Shown piece after piece: positions 25,619-34,347 of a stretch of 64,000 nucleotides of DNA. The position numbers and the translations under genes are program-made. The DNA lies in assembly GCA_031549085.1 (NCBI GenBank), contig JAVBQL010000020.1:1-64000 (forward strand), in the 5' to 3' direction. Source of the DNA: JAVBQL01 sp031549085. GTDB lineage: Bacteria; Spirochaetota; GWE2-31-10; MWDO01. Below the pieces are notes generated by a model. The model was given only the letters and a program-made list of their open reading frames with translations, searched no databases and was not told where the DNA came from. Position 1 is the stretch's first letter. Each line of letters opens with the position of its first letter.

Positions 25619-26761
25619 TTAGTTCTTAATTTGAATTTTATAGACAGCAACCTCTTTCTCTACAATAGAGAGTCTGCCATTTTTATCGAAGTTCTTCTCA
25701 AGCTTAACGAAGACACCATTATAGCTTGCCAAAGCAACCCCATCAACAAAATCTTCTAGATCTTTATATTTAGGTGATACAACCTCAACACCCTTCTTGT
25801 TAACAAAACCATACTTCCCATCTATCGCCACAACAGCAAATCCATCATGGAAGTTTTTAGTCATATCATATTTTACAGGTGTAATTCTCTCACCTGTACT
25901 AGAGATATATCCCCATTTGCTGTTTAATCTTACAGAGAGAACATTTTCTCCTGCAAACTCTATTTGATCATATGTTAATGGAACAACCTCTATTCCACTT
26001 GTATTTATAAGTCCCCATTTTGAATCCAACATAACAGGGGCAACTCCATCAACAAAGCTCCATATTTCACTATACCTCGGGATAACGATCTCAACACCTT
26101 TATTATTAATAATTCCATATTTCTGTTTACTGTCTTGATCTTCAACACTAACTTTTGCAGCACCATTAATAAAACCATTGATCTCGTCATATTTAACTGC
26201 GGTAAGCTGTTTTCCTGTGTCGTCAATAAGCCCCCACTTATTTTTTATTCTAACCATAGCAACACCATCAACAAAGTCTGTAACATAATCGTACTTTGGA
26301 GGAATAATCTCTTTACCTTCTCTGTCAATATATCCCATTTTATAATTCAAATTGACCAATGCCAAACCATTATCGCCAAACTCATAGACCTTATTATATT
26401 TAGCAGGGACAACCTCTTTCCCTGCAGGATTTATCAAGCCATATTTTCCTTTATAGCCTCCATATTTAAATAGAGCCAAGCCATCTACAAAGCTATATAT
26501 AAAATCATACTTGACCTCTGCAATCTCTTTTCCTGTCTCATCAACTAAACCATATAAGTTGTTTCCATCCTTGCCACGAATAGCAACTATAGCGGCACCA
26601 TCTTTAAAATTGGAGATATCGCTATATTTTGCACTAACTACGGTTTTGCCGCTTTGATCTTTCAGTCCATACTTGCCACCACTGTGAAACTTAGTAAGTT
26701 CATCAGAGTAGACAAATTGGATAGAAACGAGCATCATGAAAATTACCATTTTTTTTATCAT
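25619..26761 (-). CDS. Exported WG-repeat protein
   Basis: The protein of about 380 residues has a signal peptide (MIKKMVIFMMLVSIQFVYS) followed by about nine WG repeats (GGKYGLKDQ, NLYGLVDET, YKMGYIDRE, KNKWGLIDD, DSKWGLINT, NSKWGYISS, DGKYGFVNK). The start was placed at the ATG six bases after AAAGGAG rather than at the longer frame, whose upstream codons have no ribosome binding site. A promoter TTGACT-17-TAAATT lies at 26897-26869. It is the periplasmic member of the WG family in this window. Confidence 0.88.
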   Translation of the reverse strand: MIKKMVIFMMLVSIQFVYSDELTKFHSGGKYGLKDQSGKTVVSAKYSDISNFKDGAAIVAIRGKDGNNLYGLVDETGKEIAEVKYDFIYSFVDGLALFKYGGYKGKYGLINPAGKEVVPAKYNKVYEFGDNGLALVNLNYKMGYIDREGKEIIPPKYDYVTDFVDGVAMVRIKNKWGLIDDTGKQLTAVKYDEINGFINGAAKVSVEDQDSKQKYGIINNKGVEIVIPRYSEIWSFVDGVAPVMLDSKWGLINTSGIEVVPLTYDQIEFAGENVLSVRLNSKWGYISSTGERITPVKYDMTKNFHDGFAVVAIDGKYGFVNKKGVEVVSPKYKDLEDFVDGVALASYNGVFVKLEKNFDKNGRLSIVEKEVAVYKIQIKN

Positions 26762-26868
26762 TTTCATCTCCTTTTTAACCTTAACTTCTACTCTATTATT
26801 ATAGAAGATAAGATTCAAAAACCTCCTAACAACCTATTTTGAATATAAAAACCTAAAATGTTACACAA

Positions 26869-26897
26869 AATTTAATTTAAAAACTAAGATAAGTCAA
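26869..26897 (-). promoter_or_regulatory. Promoter of the exported WG gene
   Basis: Minus strand TTGACT (26897-26892), 17-nt spacer, TAAATT (26874-26869), about 100 bases before the start codon. Confidence 0.5.
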
Positions 26898-27094
26898 TAT
26901 TTGGAGGAGTATATTTTTATAGTTTTTTTCTAAAATAGAAATATTATACATAGACAAAAGTTATAATAACATATCTCTACCTATAATATATTAAGATTCG
27001 GTTAATCCATAAATAAAAGTTGATATTTATACATAAAAATATTCTTAAAAGCCTAATTTTTTTTATGTTTAGATATAAAAAGTAGTGAAACATA

Positions 27095-29218
27095 TTAGGT
27101 TTTAAATTTGTTGGCAATCTGAGATACATTTAAAATATTAACCTTATTCTGTTCTGAAAGTTTATCAACCTCATTTGCAGAGTGTAAAATCATGCTGCTT
27201 CCATCTCTAATTAGATCCATTGAATCTTTAATTGTTGTTGTTAAAGAGTTAAGCTTTGTAATTGACTGCGATATTATAATATTATTTGCTGTCATATTTT
27301 CTGCTTTATTAAAGACCTCTTCAGCAATTGTTCTTGTCTCTTTTAATATCTGCAAAATTTTTGTTGTCTCAAGGGATTGATCTTTCATGCTGGATCTTAT
27401 TGTTCTTGAAACATAGTCAACAGACTCTACTGTACTCATTACAGATACAAAAGCCTGCATTGTGTCTCCACTAAAATCAACAGCCTCCTTGATCTGATCC
27501 TTTATCTCAGTAAGCCACTTTCCAATAAGCTTTGAGTGGGATCTCGTATCTTCAGAGAGTCTTCTAATCTCATCAGCAACAACAGAGAAGCCAAGCCCAA
27601 ATTCCCCAGCATGTGCCGCCTCAATGGTTGCATTCATAGATAGAAGGCTTGTTTGGTTTGCGATATTTTTAATAAGATTATTTGCATTCATAAGATTTGT
27701 AGATTTATCTGAAATATCATTAATTAACTCAACAATCTGATGGAACATTGTCTCTCCATTTTTTGCAGTACCACGCAACTGATCAAAGCTGCTGACAGAT
27801 TCACTCTCAAGAAAGCTGGTCATCTCCTGTATTTTTGTAACCATAGATTCAACCAGCTCCGATGTCTTTTTGATCTTTTTTGTCTGCGTCTCTATCAAAC
27901 CATGAAGATCTGTGATCTCCCCCTGAGTCTCAGTTATAACATCAACAACAGAGTCTGTTGTTACAACCTGATCTTTTATTCTCTCTTTTGTTAAATCAAT
28001 TCTTTTATCAATAGTATAGATCTCAACATTTGTTGTAGAGGCAATATCCGAAAGAAGAATTCCTGATGTCTCAAGCTCCTTCATATTTTGTAATATCAAC
28101 TCTATCATATGTTTAAAACTATCTATAAATGTATTAAATCTACCCGATGTATCTCCAATCTCATCATCATTAGGCTTTACCTCCAGCCTTGGTCTTAAAT
28201 CGCCCTCTGTCATTTTCGAGATGGTAACAAATATGCTCTTCATTCTTTTGACAACAAACTCATTCAAGAGTGAGTAGACCACAATTGCAAGCAGTATAAC
28301 AGATATTATTGTTACAAAAGTAGTGAAACTTAGAGCATTATATAGATCTGAAGATACAAGTGCCCCTCTGTCAATAGAGGAGAGCAGATACCAAGGTTTT
28401 GATGTCATCTTAACATAGGCAGCAATGTTTGTTACTTTCTTCTTATCTTTTCCATCATTTTCTGTACTTGTATATTCAAAAACTCCATAGCTGCTGCTTT
28501 TTGAACGGCTACTAAAATCATCAAAATATGAATATACATTCTTTATATTGGAAAGAATGTATCTAGGATTTTGATGAACAATTATTGTTCCATCACTCTT
28601 AAAGAGAGTGATATTTCCCTCATTTTTAAAAAACCTCTTATCAACAACTAAAAAGGTGAGATAGTTTGATATATCTATCATTGAAATAAAGTATCCAATG
28701 GTTGCATTACTTTTATCTTTTATTGCAACAGCAACTGGAAATACTAAAATATTTTTCTCTCTCTTTAAAATTTCTATATCAGAATCCCTTGTATATGTAA
28801 CATTCTTATCAAGAAAAAGCCCCCTCATGTATGGCTTATCTTTGACACTCTCTCCAATCACATCTTTATTATCTGAAGCAATAATTATTCCACGTTCACT
28901 GGCAAAAGAGATACTATTTATAAACTGATTATCATTAGCGAGTTTTGTTAAATATTTTGTTAAGGTTTCATTGTTTCTCTGCTCTATTGCATCTATTGTT
29001 GTTGATGAGTTTGCCATTAGTATTGTCTGTTTTATAATTGAGTCTATGGCAAAGGTCATATATTTTTCCAAATCCATTGTAGATGAGAGTAGAAAGCCCT
29101 CCATTTTTTCCCTTACAGGCTTTCTATAGTTGCCATTTATAATAATTATAGAACGAACAACCATAATAACAATTATACATATAATTATTGGAATATTTAT
29201 TTTTGTATTCAGCTTCAT
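27095..29218 (-). CDS. Methyl-accepting chemotaxis protein
   Basis: This 707-residue transmembrane chemoreceptor has TM1 at about residues 8-25, a roughly 270-residue extracytoplasmic Cache-type sensor (FINSISFASERGIIIASDNKD; GYFISMIDISNYLTFLV; FKSDGTIIVHQNP), TM2 near 297-320, a HAMP domain (MKSIFVTISKMTEGDLRPRL) and a cytoplasmic signalling coiled coil. The conserved hairpin tip reads NQTSLLSMNATIEAAHAGEF near residue 530 and is followed by GFSVVADEIRRLSEDTRSHS. It signals through CheW/CheA to the flagellar motor, so the host is motile. The ligand is not predictable. It is a single-gene unit. Confidence 0.95.
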   Translation of the reverse strand: MKLNTKINIPIIICIIVIMVVRSIIIINGNYRKPVREKMEGFLLSSTMDLEKYMTFAIDSIIKQTILMANSSTTIDAIEQRNNETLTKYLTKLANDNQFINSISFASERGIIIASDNKDVIGESVKDKPYMRGLFLDKNVTYTRDSDIEILKREKNILVFPVAVAIKDKSNATIGYFISMIDISNYLTFLVVDKRFFKNEGNITLFKSDGTIIVHQNPRYILSNIKNVYSYFDDFSSRSKSSSYGVFEYTSTENDGKDKKKVTNIAAYVKMTSKPWYLLSSIDRGALVSSDLYNALSFTTFVTIISVILLAIVVYSLLNEFVVKRMKSIFVTISKMTEGDLRPRLEVKPNDDEIGDTSGRFNTFIDSFKHMIELILQNMKELETSGILLSDIASTTNVEIYTIDKRIDLTKERIKDQVVTTDSVVDVITETQGEITDLHGLIETQTKKIKKTSELVESMVTKIQEMTSFLESESVSSFDQLRGTAKNGETMFHQIVELINDISDKSTNLMNANNLIKNIANQTSLLSMNATIEAAHAGEFGLGFSVVADEIRRLSEDTRSHSKLIGKWLTEIKDQIKEAVDFSGDTMQAFVSVMSTVESVDYVSRTIRSSMKDQSLETTKILQILKETRTIAEEVFNKAENMTANNIIISQSITKLNSLTTTIKDSMDLIRDGSSMILHSANEVDKLSEQNKVNILNVSQIANKFKT

Positions 29219-29423
29219 AATTTTAAAATCCTAATTTTCTTTAGTTATTCCATAGATATAAAAGAGCTCTTATTAAATATGATAAATTATAACATAATAG
29301 CCCTCTTTTCTCAAAGAAAAGGTTTTATAAAATCAAGAATAATATTATCTAAAAAAGATGATTTGCTATTTATATGATAAATATATTTCAAAATATATCA
29401 AAATATGTAATCTAATGAAAGAT

Positions 29424-29521
29424 AAAAAGATCCATAAAACAAATCTGATCTAGCTTAAGCCTCTCTTTTGAGACAATGAGAAAAAGAGTGCCTAAAGCAT
29501 AATATTTTATGGATCTTTTTT
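29424..29521. ncRNA. Long closed-stem element F
   Basis: AAAAAGATCCATAAAA (29424-29439) is perfectly complementary to TTTTATGGATCTTTTT (29505-29520), and T runs follow on both strands. The 65-nt interior folds partially (GCTTAAG...CTAAAGC). A second hairpin TTAAGGCT...AGCCTTAA (29520-29562) abuts it. The terminal CCATAAA is shared with elements A, B, G and H. No consensus promoter was found, so strand and role are open. Confidence 0.4.
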
Positions 29522-29681
29522 AAGGCTCTATAAAATAAAAAGTGATATTATAAAAGCCTTAAAAAAGATAAAATTTCTTATGTATCTTATTTAAGTATAT
29601 TTTAAACTACCAAATATTGAATTATGTTCTATAAAAATATTCTAAAGACTATTTTAGACAATTGTAATGGTGATGCTCTAT

Positions 29682-29894
29682 CTAATCTTCTTCAATATAT
29701 ACAACATCTATATTTTGATAGATTGTATAAAAGTCCTCTTCTAGAAAATTTAGTAAGTCCATCATTAATAGTGCAACAGATTTAACATTATCATCACAAA
29801 GATACTCTATATAGCTTTTTGATAGCAGATCAGCAATAGCCTTTGCCTGACCTATCTTTGCTTTAAAATCATCAGCTGCCTCTAAATACTCCAT
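29682..29894 (-). CDS. Small acidic protein of unknown function
   Basis: The 70-residue protein starts MEYLEAADDFKAKIGQ at ATG 29894, chosen because AAGGAG lies 8-9 bases before it; the frame could extend further but into the structured leader. The product looks helical and acidic (FLEEDFYTIYQNIDVVYIEED at the end), with no recognised motif. Its interest lies in its leader: a promoter overlapped by a nested palindrome (30158-30199) followed by about 265 bases of foldable RNA. Confidence 0.65.
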   Translation of the reverse strand: MEYLEAADDFKAKIGQAKAIADLLSKSYIEYLCDDNVKSVALLMMDLLNFLEEDFYTIYQNIDVVYIEED

Positions 29895-29923
29895 CTCAAG
29901 TGCTCCTTGTATTATAAAAATAA

Positions 29924-30036
29924 AACAAGTCCATAAAAGCACAGTGGAACCCCTGTTGGAGCATTACCAAATTATCCAGAAGCAATATAGAAACAAGGTA
30001 AGCTCCGTTAAAGATGCGCAGTTACGGACTTGTTTG
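29924..30036 (-). ncRNA. Structured leader element G
   Basis: AACAAGTCCGTAA (minus strand) pairs with TTATGGACTTGTT over 13 bp, with a G-U pair only on the minus strand. Inside, GGAGCTTACC pairs with GGTAATGCTCC with one bulged base. The outer stem is followed by TTTTATTTTT and then the AAGGAG site of the 70-residue gene, so it could act as a terminator or ribosome-site switch. A segment inside (29971-29984, ATTATCCAGAAGCA) is also complementary to TGCTTCTGGAATAAT near 30098-30112 further 5', offering an alternative fold. Confidence 0.5.
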
Positions 30037-30157
30037 TAATAAAAACACACTTAAGATTACAGGCATGTTTTGAATGCGAGTAAAGGTTTTTTTATCTGCT
30101 TCTGGAATAATAGTTATTAAAGCCTATTTAATGGATTCCACTCTGTTAAATATGACT

Positions 30158-30199
30158 TATTGACCATTATACTCTATAATGAGTTTAATGGTCAATAAA
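30158..30199 (-). promoter_or_regulatory. Promoter with nested operator palindrome
   Basis: Minus strand TTGACC (30195-30190), 18-nt spacer, TATAAT (30171-30166). It is embedded in a 12-bp inverted repeat TTATTGACCATT...AATGGTCAATAA, with an inner CATTATA-CTC-TATAATG. A dimeric repressor bound here would block the promoter completely. Confidence 0.6.
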
Positions 30200-30492
30200 T
30201 TTTATAAAAAAAGAAATATATTTAAATTAAATATAAAAATTAAAAAAATAAATATCTTTATAAAGTATATCATGAATATGAGATAAATATATAATATTGT
30301 ATTAATTTATTTAACATTATGCTAGATAATTATTATACTATAATATTAATAGGTCTTTCAGTAAAAAACACATCTAATCGTAATGCAATTTAGCATGTTT
30401 TTATATTATAATCAATTTAAGAGATAGAACAAATACTATTTTTTGTATAATTCTCACTTTTTTAAATAAAAGTAGACTAATAGTCCTTGCTC

Positions 30493-30532
30493 CTTTTTAT
30501 TGCTGTTATTATATTTATAATAGCAATAAAAA
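30493..30532 (+). promoter_or_regulatory. Hairpin immediately before a small gene
   Basis: TTTTTATTGCT and AGCAATAAAAA form an 11-bp stem, with TTAT/ATAA inside, ending about five bases before the GGGGGAGGA ribosome binding site of 30554-30712. Confidence 0.55.
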
Positions 30533-30553
30533 CCTTGGGGGAGGAATAGAGAT

Positions 30554-30712
30554 ATGAAAATGCAAAAAGAATGTAAGGAAAATAGTAGAAAAGAAAAAAT
30601 ATTTTTTTACACACAAAAAGAGAGTTTTGAAATTGCGATGAAAAGCAATTTTTCTCCTTTAGATAGTGTTGGAGAATTTATGGTAAAACTTAATTTAATA
30701 GTACCTAATTAA
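30554..30712 (+). CDS. 52-residue small protein
   Basis: An exceptionally strong GGGGGAGGAA site lies ten bases before ATG 30554. The encoded peptide is basic in its first half (MKMQKECKENSRKEKIFFY) and ends GEFMVKLNLIVPN. It has no signal sequence and no recognised family. A stable hairpin precedes the ribosome binding site directly. Because of the strong site and clean frame in an otherwise gene-free stretch I consider it a real small gene. It converges on the hydrolase gene 30751-31731. Confidence 0.55.
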   Translation: MKMQKECKENSRKEKIFFYTQKESFEIAMKSNFSPLDSVGEFMVKLNLIVPN

Positions 30713-30750
30713 TATCTCTAAAGAGCAGCCTGCCTAACCCTAATCATAAA

Positions 30751-31731
30751 CTACTTTTTATACTTTGCAAAAAAAGCAAGATCTCTATTTAATGCCTCAT
30801 ACCAATTTTGGCTAATGTTGTGATCCGCCCCCTTATATATATAATAGTTAAATATTATCTTATTTGTGCGTTTTTCATTCTCTTTTTTTATAGCTGCTTC
30901 AAAGTCATTTGACCAAGATAGTGGCACAGCATCATCCTTTGTCCCCTGATGAAGCTGTATAGCTGCCCCATCAGCCATAAGATTTAAATTATCTATAATA
31001 GAAAAATCTTTTACTTTATATTGTTTTTCAAAAACACTACTTATCCACTCTCTAAGCCTATCCCCTTGCTCTGTTCCTGCTTTGGCATAGTGGGTCATTG
31101 AATATGGCCATGGCTTACTAACTGGTTCCCAAAGGGTCATAGGAATAGCAACTCCCAAGATCTCGCTTGCTGTTATTGCAACCTGACCGCCATTGCTATG
31201 TCCCCACATAAAAAAGCTCTTTGGATACTCTATAGCTGTCTTATTGACTCTATTGCTAACCCCCTTCTCATCAAGGCTCTTATATAGCTCAACTGCACTG
31301 ATTGGCATTATATAGCGTGAAAATGGTGAGTCTCCCAATCCATCATCATCAGAGCCACCATACCCAAAAAAATCAATAGAGATTGCCATATAACCATTAG
31401 AAGCATAATATTTCATAGTATTTTGTGATCCAAGACCTATATAGTAACCTTTCTTTGGAGAATAGCCCCTAAAGCATAAAATGACACCAATTGGCTTTTT
31501 TTTAGGATATACAATCAAGCCGCTCATTTTTTTACCCATCGTGGTAAAAGAGTGAGTAAAGACGAAATAGTCTCTCTTTTCTTCTCTTAAACTATCAATA
31601 TTTATTTCATTTGCAGTAAATTGATAATTATCTCTTAAATTAACAATTGAGAGCCTGTCATATTGAAGCTCCTCTGAATGTATGAACACTATAGTTGTAA
31701 CAAAAAACACCAAGAAATTCCATTTTCTCAT
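30751..31731 (-). CDS. Exported alpha/beta hydrolase
   Basis: The 326-residue protein has a signal peptide (WNFLVFFVTTIVFIHS) and an alpha/beta-hydrolase fold with a complete triad: the nucleophile elbow GHSNGG (about residue 178), aspartate in HQGTKDDAVP and histidine in YKGADHN. The region IDFFGYGGSDDDGLGDSP lies between the oxyanion strand and the elbow. The type resembles prolyl-oligopeptidase-like or acyl esterases acting outside the cytoplasm; the substrate is unknown. It starts after TAGGAGAA, with a consensus promoter at 31790-31763, and is monocistronic. Confidence 0.88.
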   Translation of the reverse strand: MRKWNFLVFFVTTIVFIHSEELQYDRLSIVNLRDNYQFTANEINIDSLREEKRDYFVFTHSFTTMGKKMSGLIVYPKKKPIGVILCFRGYSPKKGYYIGLGSQNTMKYYASNGYMAISIDFFGYGGSDDDGLGDSPFSRYIMPISAVELYKSLDEKGVSNRVNKTAIEYPKSFFMWGHSNGGQVAITASEILGVAIPMTLWEPVSKPWPYSMTHYAKAGTEQGDRLREWISSVFEKQYKVKDFSIIDNLNLMADGAAIQLHQGTKDDAVPLSWSNDFEAAIKKENEKRTNKIIFNYYIYKGADHNISQNWYEALNRDLAFFAKYKK

Positions 31732-31762
31732 AATTATTCTCCTAAAAGATCACATAATATAA

Positions 31763-31790
31763 ATTATATGAGATTAAAAGAAATAGTCAA
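31763..31790 (-). promoter_or_regulatory. Promoter of the hydrolase gene
   Basis: Minus strand TTGACT (31790-31785), 16-nt spacer, TATAAT (31768-31763); the leader would be about 25 nt. Confidence 0.7.
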
Positions 31791-31904
31791 GAGAATATAG
31801 TCTAGTAAAAATTCTACTTTATAGATCTATAAGCAAAACCTCTTTAATATTCAACAAAATGTTTCTAAACAATAGAGCATTTAAATAGAAAAAATATCGA
31901 TAAG

Positions 31905-31969
31905 AAAAAACAGCTCATTTATAATATTTAATAAATTGAGCTGCTTTTATCTTATTCATAAGTGATCTA
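31905..31969 (-). ncRNA. Candidate small RNA S1
   Basis: Promoter TTGACT-17-TATAAT (32004-31976, minus strand) predicts a start near 31969. The RNA ends in a textbook terminator: CAGCTCA and TGAGCTG with an A/T-rich extension, followed by six U (31910-31905). Length is about 65 nt. The unpaired 5' part reads AUCACUUAUGAAUAAG; the same sequence recurs in element H (40147-40320, minus strand). Confidence 0.6.
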
Positions 31970-31975
31970 AGAAAT

Positions 31976-32004
31976 ATTATATTGTTTTATAAAAACAAAG
32001 TCAA
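31976..32004 (-). promoter_or_regulatory. Promoter of small RNA S1
   Basis: Minus strand TTGACT (32004-31999), 17-nt spacer, TATAAT (31981-31976). Confidence 0.65.
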
Positions 32005-32234
32005 CTATTTTTATGAAAAAACAAGAAAAATGTAGATTTTAATAATCTTTTTATTTAATAATAAAAACAGTTTTTAATATAAGTTAACAAAAAAAATATT
32101 TTATATTAAAAATTAATATTATGTTAGATAATTTATTCTGAAATAGTGAAGAATTATGAGCGATCTGTATAATAATTTGAATATATTTGAGCAATCTTGA
32201 AAAATATAGTCAATTTTTGGCTCTTTTAAAATTC

Positions 32235-32306
32235 AAAAAAAGTAGAGAAGAATAAATGGGGAACTCTTCTCTACTTTTGATAAAAACCATGTTCAATAAA
32301 AAAACA
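32235..32306 (-). ncRNA. Candidate small RNA S2 with C-rich loop
   Basis: Promoter TTGACA-17-TATAAA (32341-32313) predicts a start near 32306. The RNA ends in a 13-bp hairpin (32238-32250 with 32266-32278) followed by seven U. The loop displays GUUCCCC, a C-rich segment suited to pairing with ribosome binding sites. Length is about 72 nt, with no reading frame of note. Confidence 0.6.
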
Positions 32307-32312
32307 TACTGT

Positions 32313-32341
32313 TTTATATTTTTTTATTAGATAAATGTCAA
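32313..32341 (-). promoter_or_regulatory. Promoter of small RNA S2
   Basis: Minus strand TTGACA (32341-32336), 17-nt spacer, TATAAA (32318-32313). Confidence 0.65.
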
Positions 32342-32532
32342 TATTTTAATCATATTAAAATAAAAAAATATTATATCTATTTTAGTCTTTGTTAATAGCA
32401 CTATTAAAAATTATTCAATAGATATATTGTTGCTATACTTTGCAAAAAAATAAATTAATTTCAAAATTATTAGAAAATATAGTAAATTATATGTGAAAGA
32501 ATACTGGCTATACTATTTTTAAGGAAGATAAA

Positions 32533-33363
32533 ATGGATGAGAAAAATAAGAGTGAGACAAATGACAAAGAGGTTAGCGATAACATTATAACTAATAATTA
32601 TGATGCTATCGGTGATTTTAAATATGGACTGGCTAAAGTAGTAAAGAATAATCTTTGGGGCATAATTGATAAAGATCATAATGAGATAATTAAGCCCAAA
32701 TATAACCATATAAACGATTTTAAATATGGTCTTGCATGGGCAGAGCTTGATCATAAGTGGGGCTTGGTTTCAAATGATGGAAGAGAGCTAGTTCATCCGA
32801 AATATGATGATGCAAGTGATTTTTATAGTGAGATGGCATTTATCAAAATTAATAATAAGTGGGGAACAATCTCGACATCTGGACATGAGATGGCCCCTCC
32901 AAAATATGATTGGATAGGGACTCCAAAAAATGGGTATACTTTGGTAAAAATTGATGAAAAAGATGGACCAAAATATGGCTATATAAACAGTGCTGGAGTT
33001 GAGACAATAGAGCCTCAATATGATTTTGCAGAATCATTTAATAGAGAAATAGCGCTTGTATCAGCTAATGATAAGTTTTTTTATATTGATAAAAATAATA
33101 GGCACATAACAAACCACTATGACTCTATAGAGCCCTTTCAAGATGGGGTTGCAAGAGTCGTTTTAAATAGAAAATGCGGCTTTATTAATGAGTATGGAAA
33201 AGAGATTGTCCCTCCTAAATATGACTCTATTAGTGAGTTTAAAGATAGGCTTGCTTGGGGTAAAATTGGCAATGAGTTTGTAGAACTAAAGAGAGAGAGA
33301 GATAGCAATTACGAGGTCATTATAACCGAACAAAAGACCGTAAATAGTATTGAAGAAAAATAG
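32533..33363 (+). CDS. WG-repeat protein, cytosolic form
   Basis: The 276-residue protein has a charged N-terminus (MDEKNKSETNDKEVSD) and six to seven WG repeats (NNLWGIIDK, DHKWGLVSN, NNKWGTIST, PKYGYINS, NRKCGFINE) with the usual PPKYD spacers; one repeat has Cys in place of Trp. It has no signal peptide. AAGGAAG precedes the ATG. It ends in a polar tail. Function is inferred only as a binding scaffold. Confidence 0.85.
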   Translation: MDEKNKSETNDKEVSDNIITNNYDAIGDFKYGLAKVVKNNLWGIIDKDHNEIIKPKYNHINDFKYGLAWAELDHKWGLVSNDGRELVHPKYDDASDFYSEMAFIKINNKWGTISTSGHEMAPPKYDWIGTPKNGYTLVKIDEKDGPKYGYINSAGVETIEPQYDFAESFNREIALVSANDKFFYIDKNNRHITNHYDSIEPFQDGVARVVLNRKCGFINEYGKEIVPPKYDSISEFKDRLAWGKIGNEFVELKRERDSNYEVIITEQKTVNSIEEK

Positions 33364-33459
33364 TATTATACTCACATAATAACCACTCTATATAACAAAC
33401 ACACTATTTAAACTAAACAAAAAAAAATATATAAAAAAAAACAATATAAATTATTAATA

Positions 33460-33509
33460 TTGACTATTATGTCTAATAGTATTATTCTATAATAATTAGT
33501 ATTATTAGA
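33460..33509 (+). promoter_or_regulatory. Promoter and operator-like repeats before the S24 repressor
   Basis: TTGACT (33460-33465), 17-nt spacer, TATTCT (33483-33488). TAGTATTATT occurs at 33477-33486 and again at 33497-33506, 20 bases apart, and the site is framed by TCTAATA/TATTAGA. Two copies two helical turns apart over the -10 region suit an autoregulatory operator. Confidence 0.45.
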
Positions 33510-33690
33510 TAATAAAAGAGGCACAATTTTTATATTAAGCAGTATTAATATCTGATTAAATTAAATAATTTCGTTTTTGATTGTATATTAATCTGTTTTT
33601 GTTCACCTCTTTATTATTATAGTAATGTATTCTTCGTTGGATATTATACATGTTATAATATATTATTATTTTATTAAAAAAGGTGGTTTT

Positions 33691-34332
33691 ATGATGGACA
33701 ACATTGGGACAAGACTCACTACATTAAGAGAGTCTTTAAAAGAGACTAAAGCTTCATTTGCAGCGAGTATAAAGATATCACCGCAAAGATTACATAATTA
33801 TGAAACTGGAAAGAGAAATATTCCTCAAGATATCCTTGATCGTTTAAAAAAAATGTATAGAGTAAATCTTGAGTGGCTTCTATATGGCATTGATGACATG
33901 TTTATCGCAGAGGGAAAGCTACAATACCCCCTTTTGGAACAGAAAGTATCTGCAGGAATGCAGGCTGTTATTTTTGATGATATTTTAGATAAGCCTTCTC
34001 GCTATCTATCTGTTTCACGTGATATACTTGGAAGACATGCTAATGAAAAAGCATTTTTTATGATCGTTGTTGGAAACAGTATGGAACCTAAGATCAAAAA
34101 TGGAGATCTAATTGCATCAGTTAGAATAAGCCATCCTGAAATGATCAATGATACATATGTAATCAGATATAATGGAATTATGATGGTAAAAAATATTCAG
34201 TGGCTCTCCCCTACAGAGATAATAATCATAAGTGAAAATAAAATTTATGAGCCTATAAGAATAAGGCTTAATGAAAACCAGACAGACTTTGCCATTTTAG
34301 GGAAAGTGATATTCCATGGAGAGTTTTACTAA
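33691..34332 (+). CDS. XRE-HTH / S24 (LexA-fold) repressor
   Basis: The 213-residue protein combines an N-terminal helix-turn-helix (LTTLRESLKETKASFAASIK...RLHNYETGKRNIP) with an S24 peptidase domain holding VVGNSMEPKIKNGD (catalytic serine) and GIMMVKNIQW (catalytic lysine). An AGxQ-like segment (SAGMQAVIFDD) lies where autocleavage sites occur. The start follows AAGGTGG. It is a likely phage- or plasmid-type repressor controlling itself and perhaps the nearby replication module. It is convergent with the small gene 34348-34689, 15 bases away. Confidence 0.88.
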   Translation: MMDNIGTRLTTLRESLKETKASFAASIKISPQRLHNYETGKRNIPQDILDRLKKMYRVNLEWLLYGIDDMFIAEGKLQYPLLEQKVSAGMQAVIFDDILDKPSRYLSVSRDILGRHANEKAFFMIVVGNSMEPKIKNGDLIASVRISHPEMINDTYVIRYNGIMMVKNIQWLSPTEIIIISENKIYEPIRIRLNENQTDFAILGKVIFHGEFY

Positions 34333-34347
34333 AACTATTATAGACAC

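Noticed and set aside
27000..27030. Another CCATAAA element before the chemoreceptor end
   Set aside because: Only the left-arm motif is present; no complementary right arm was found nearby.
29924..30036. Element G as a tRNA, tmRNA or SRP RNA
   Set aside because: The GGGGTTCCAC segment suggests a T-arm, but the stem and loop sizes do not fit a tRNA T-arm, and no anticodon arm, CCA end or SRP tetraloop is present.
5106..30036. Long-stem elements as MITE-like transposons
   Set aside because: Terminal arms differ in sequence outside CCATAAA, no consistent target-site duplication is visible, and several coincide with promoters and terminators, which fits RNA genes better.
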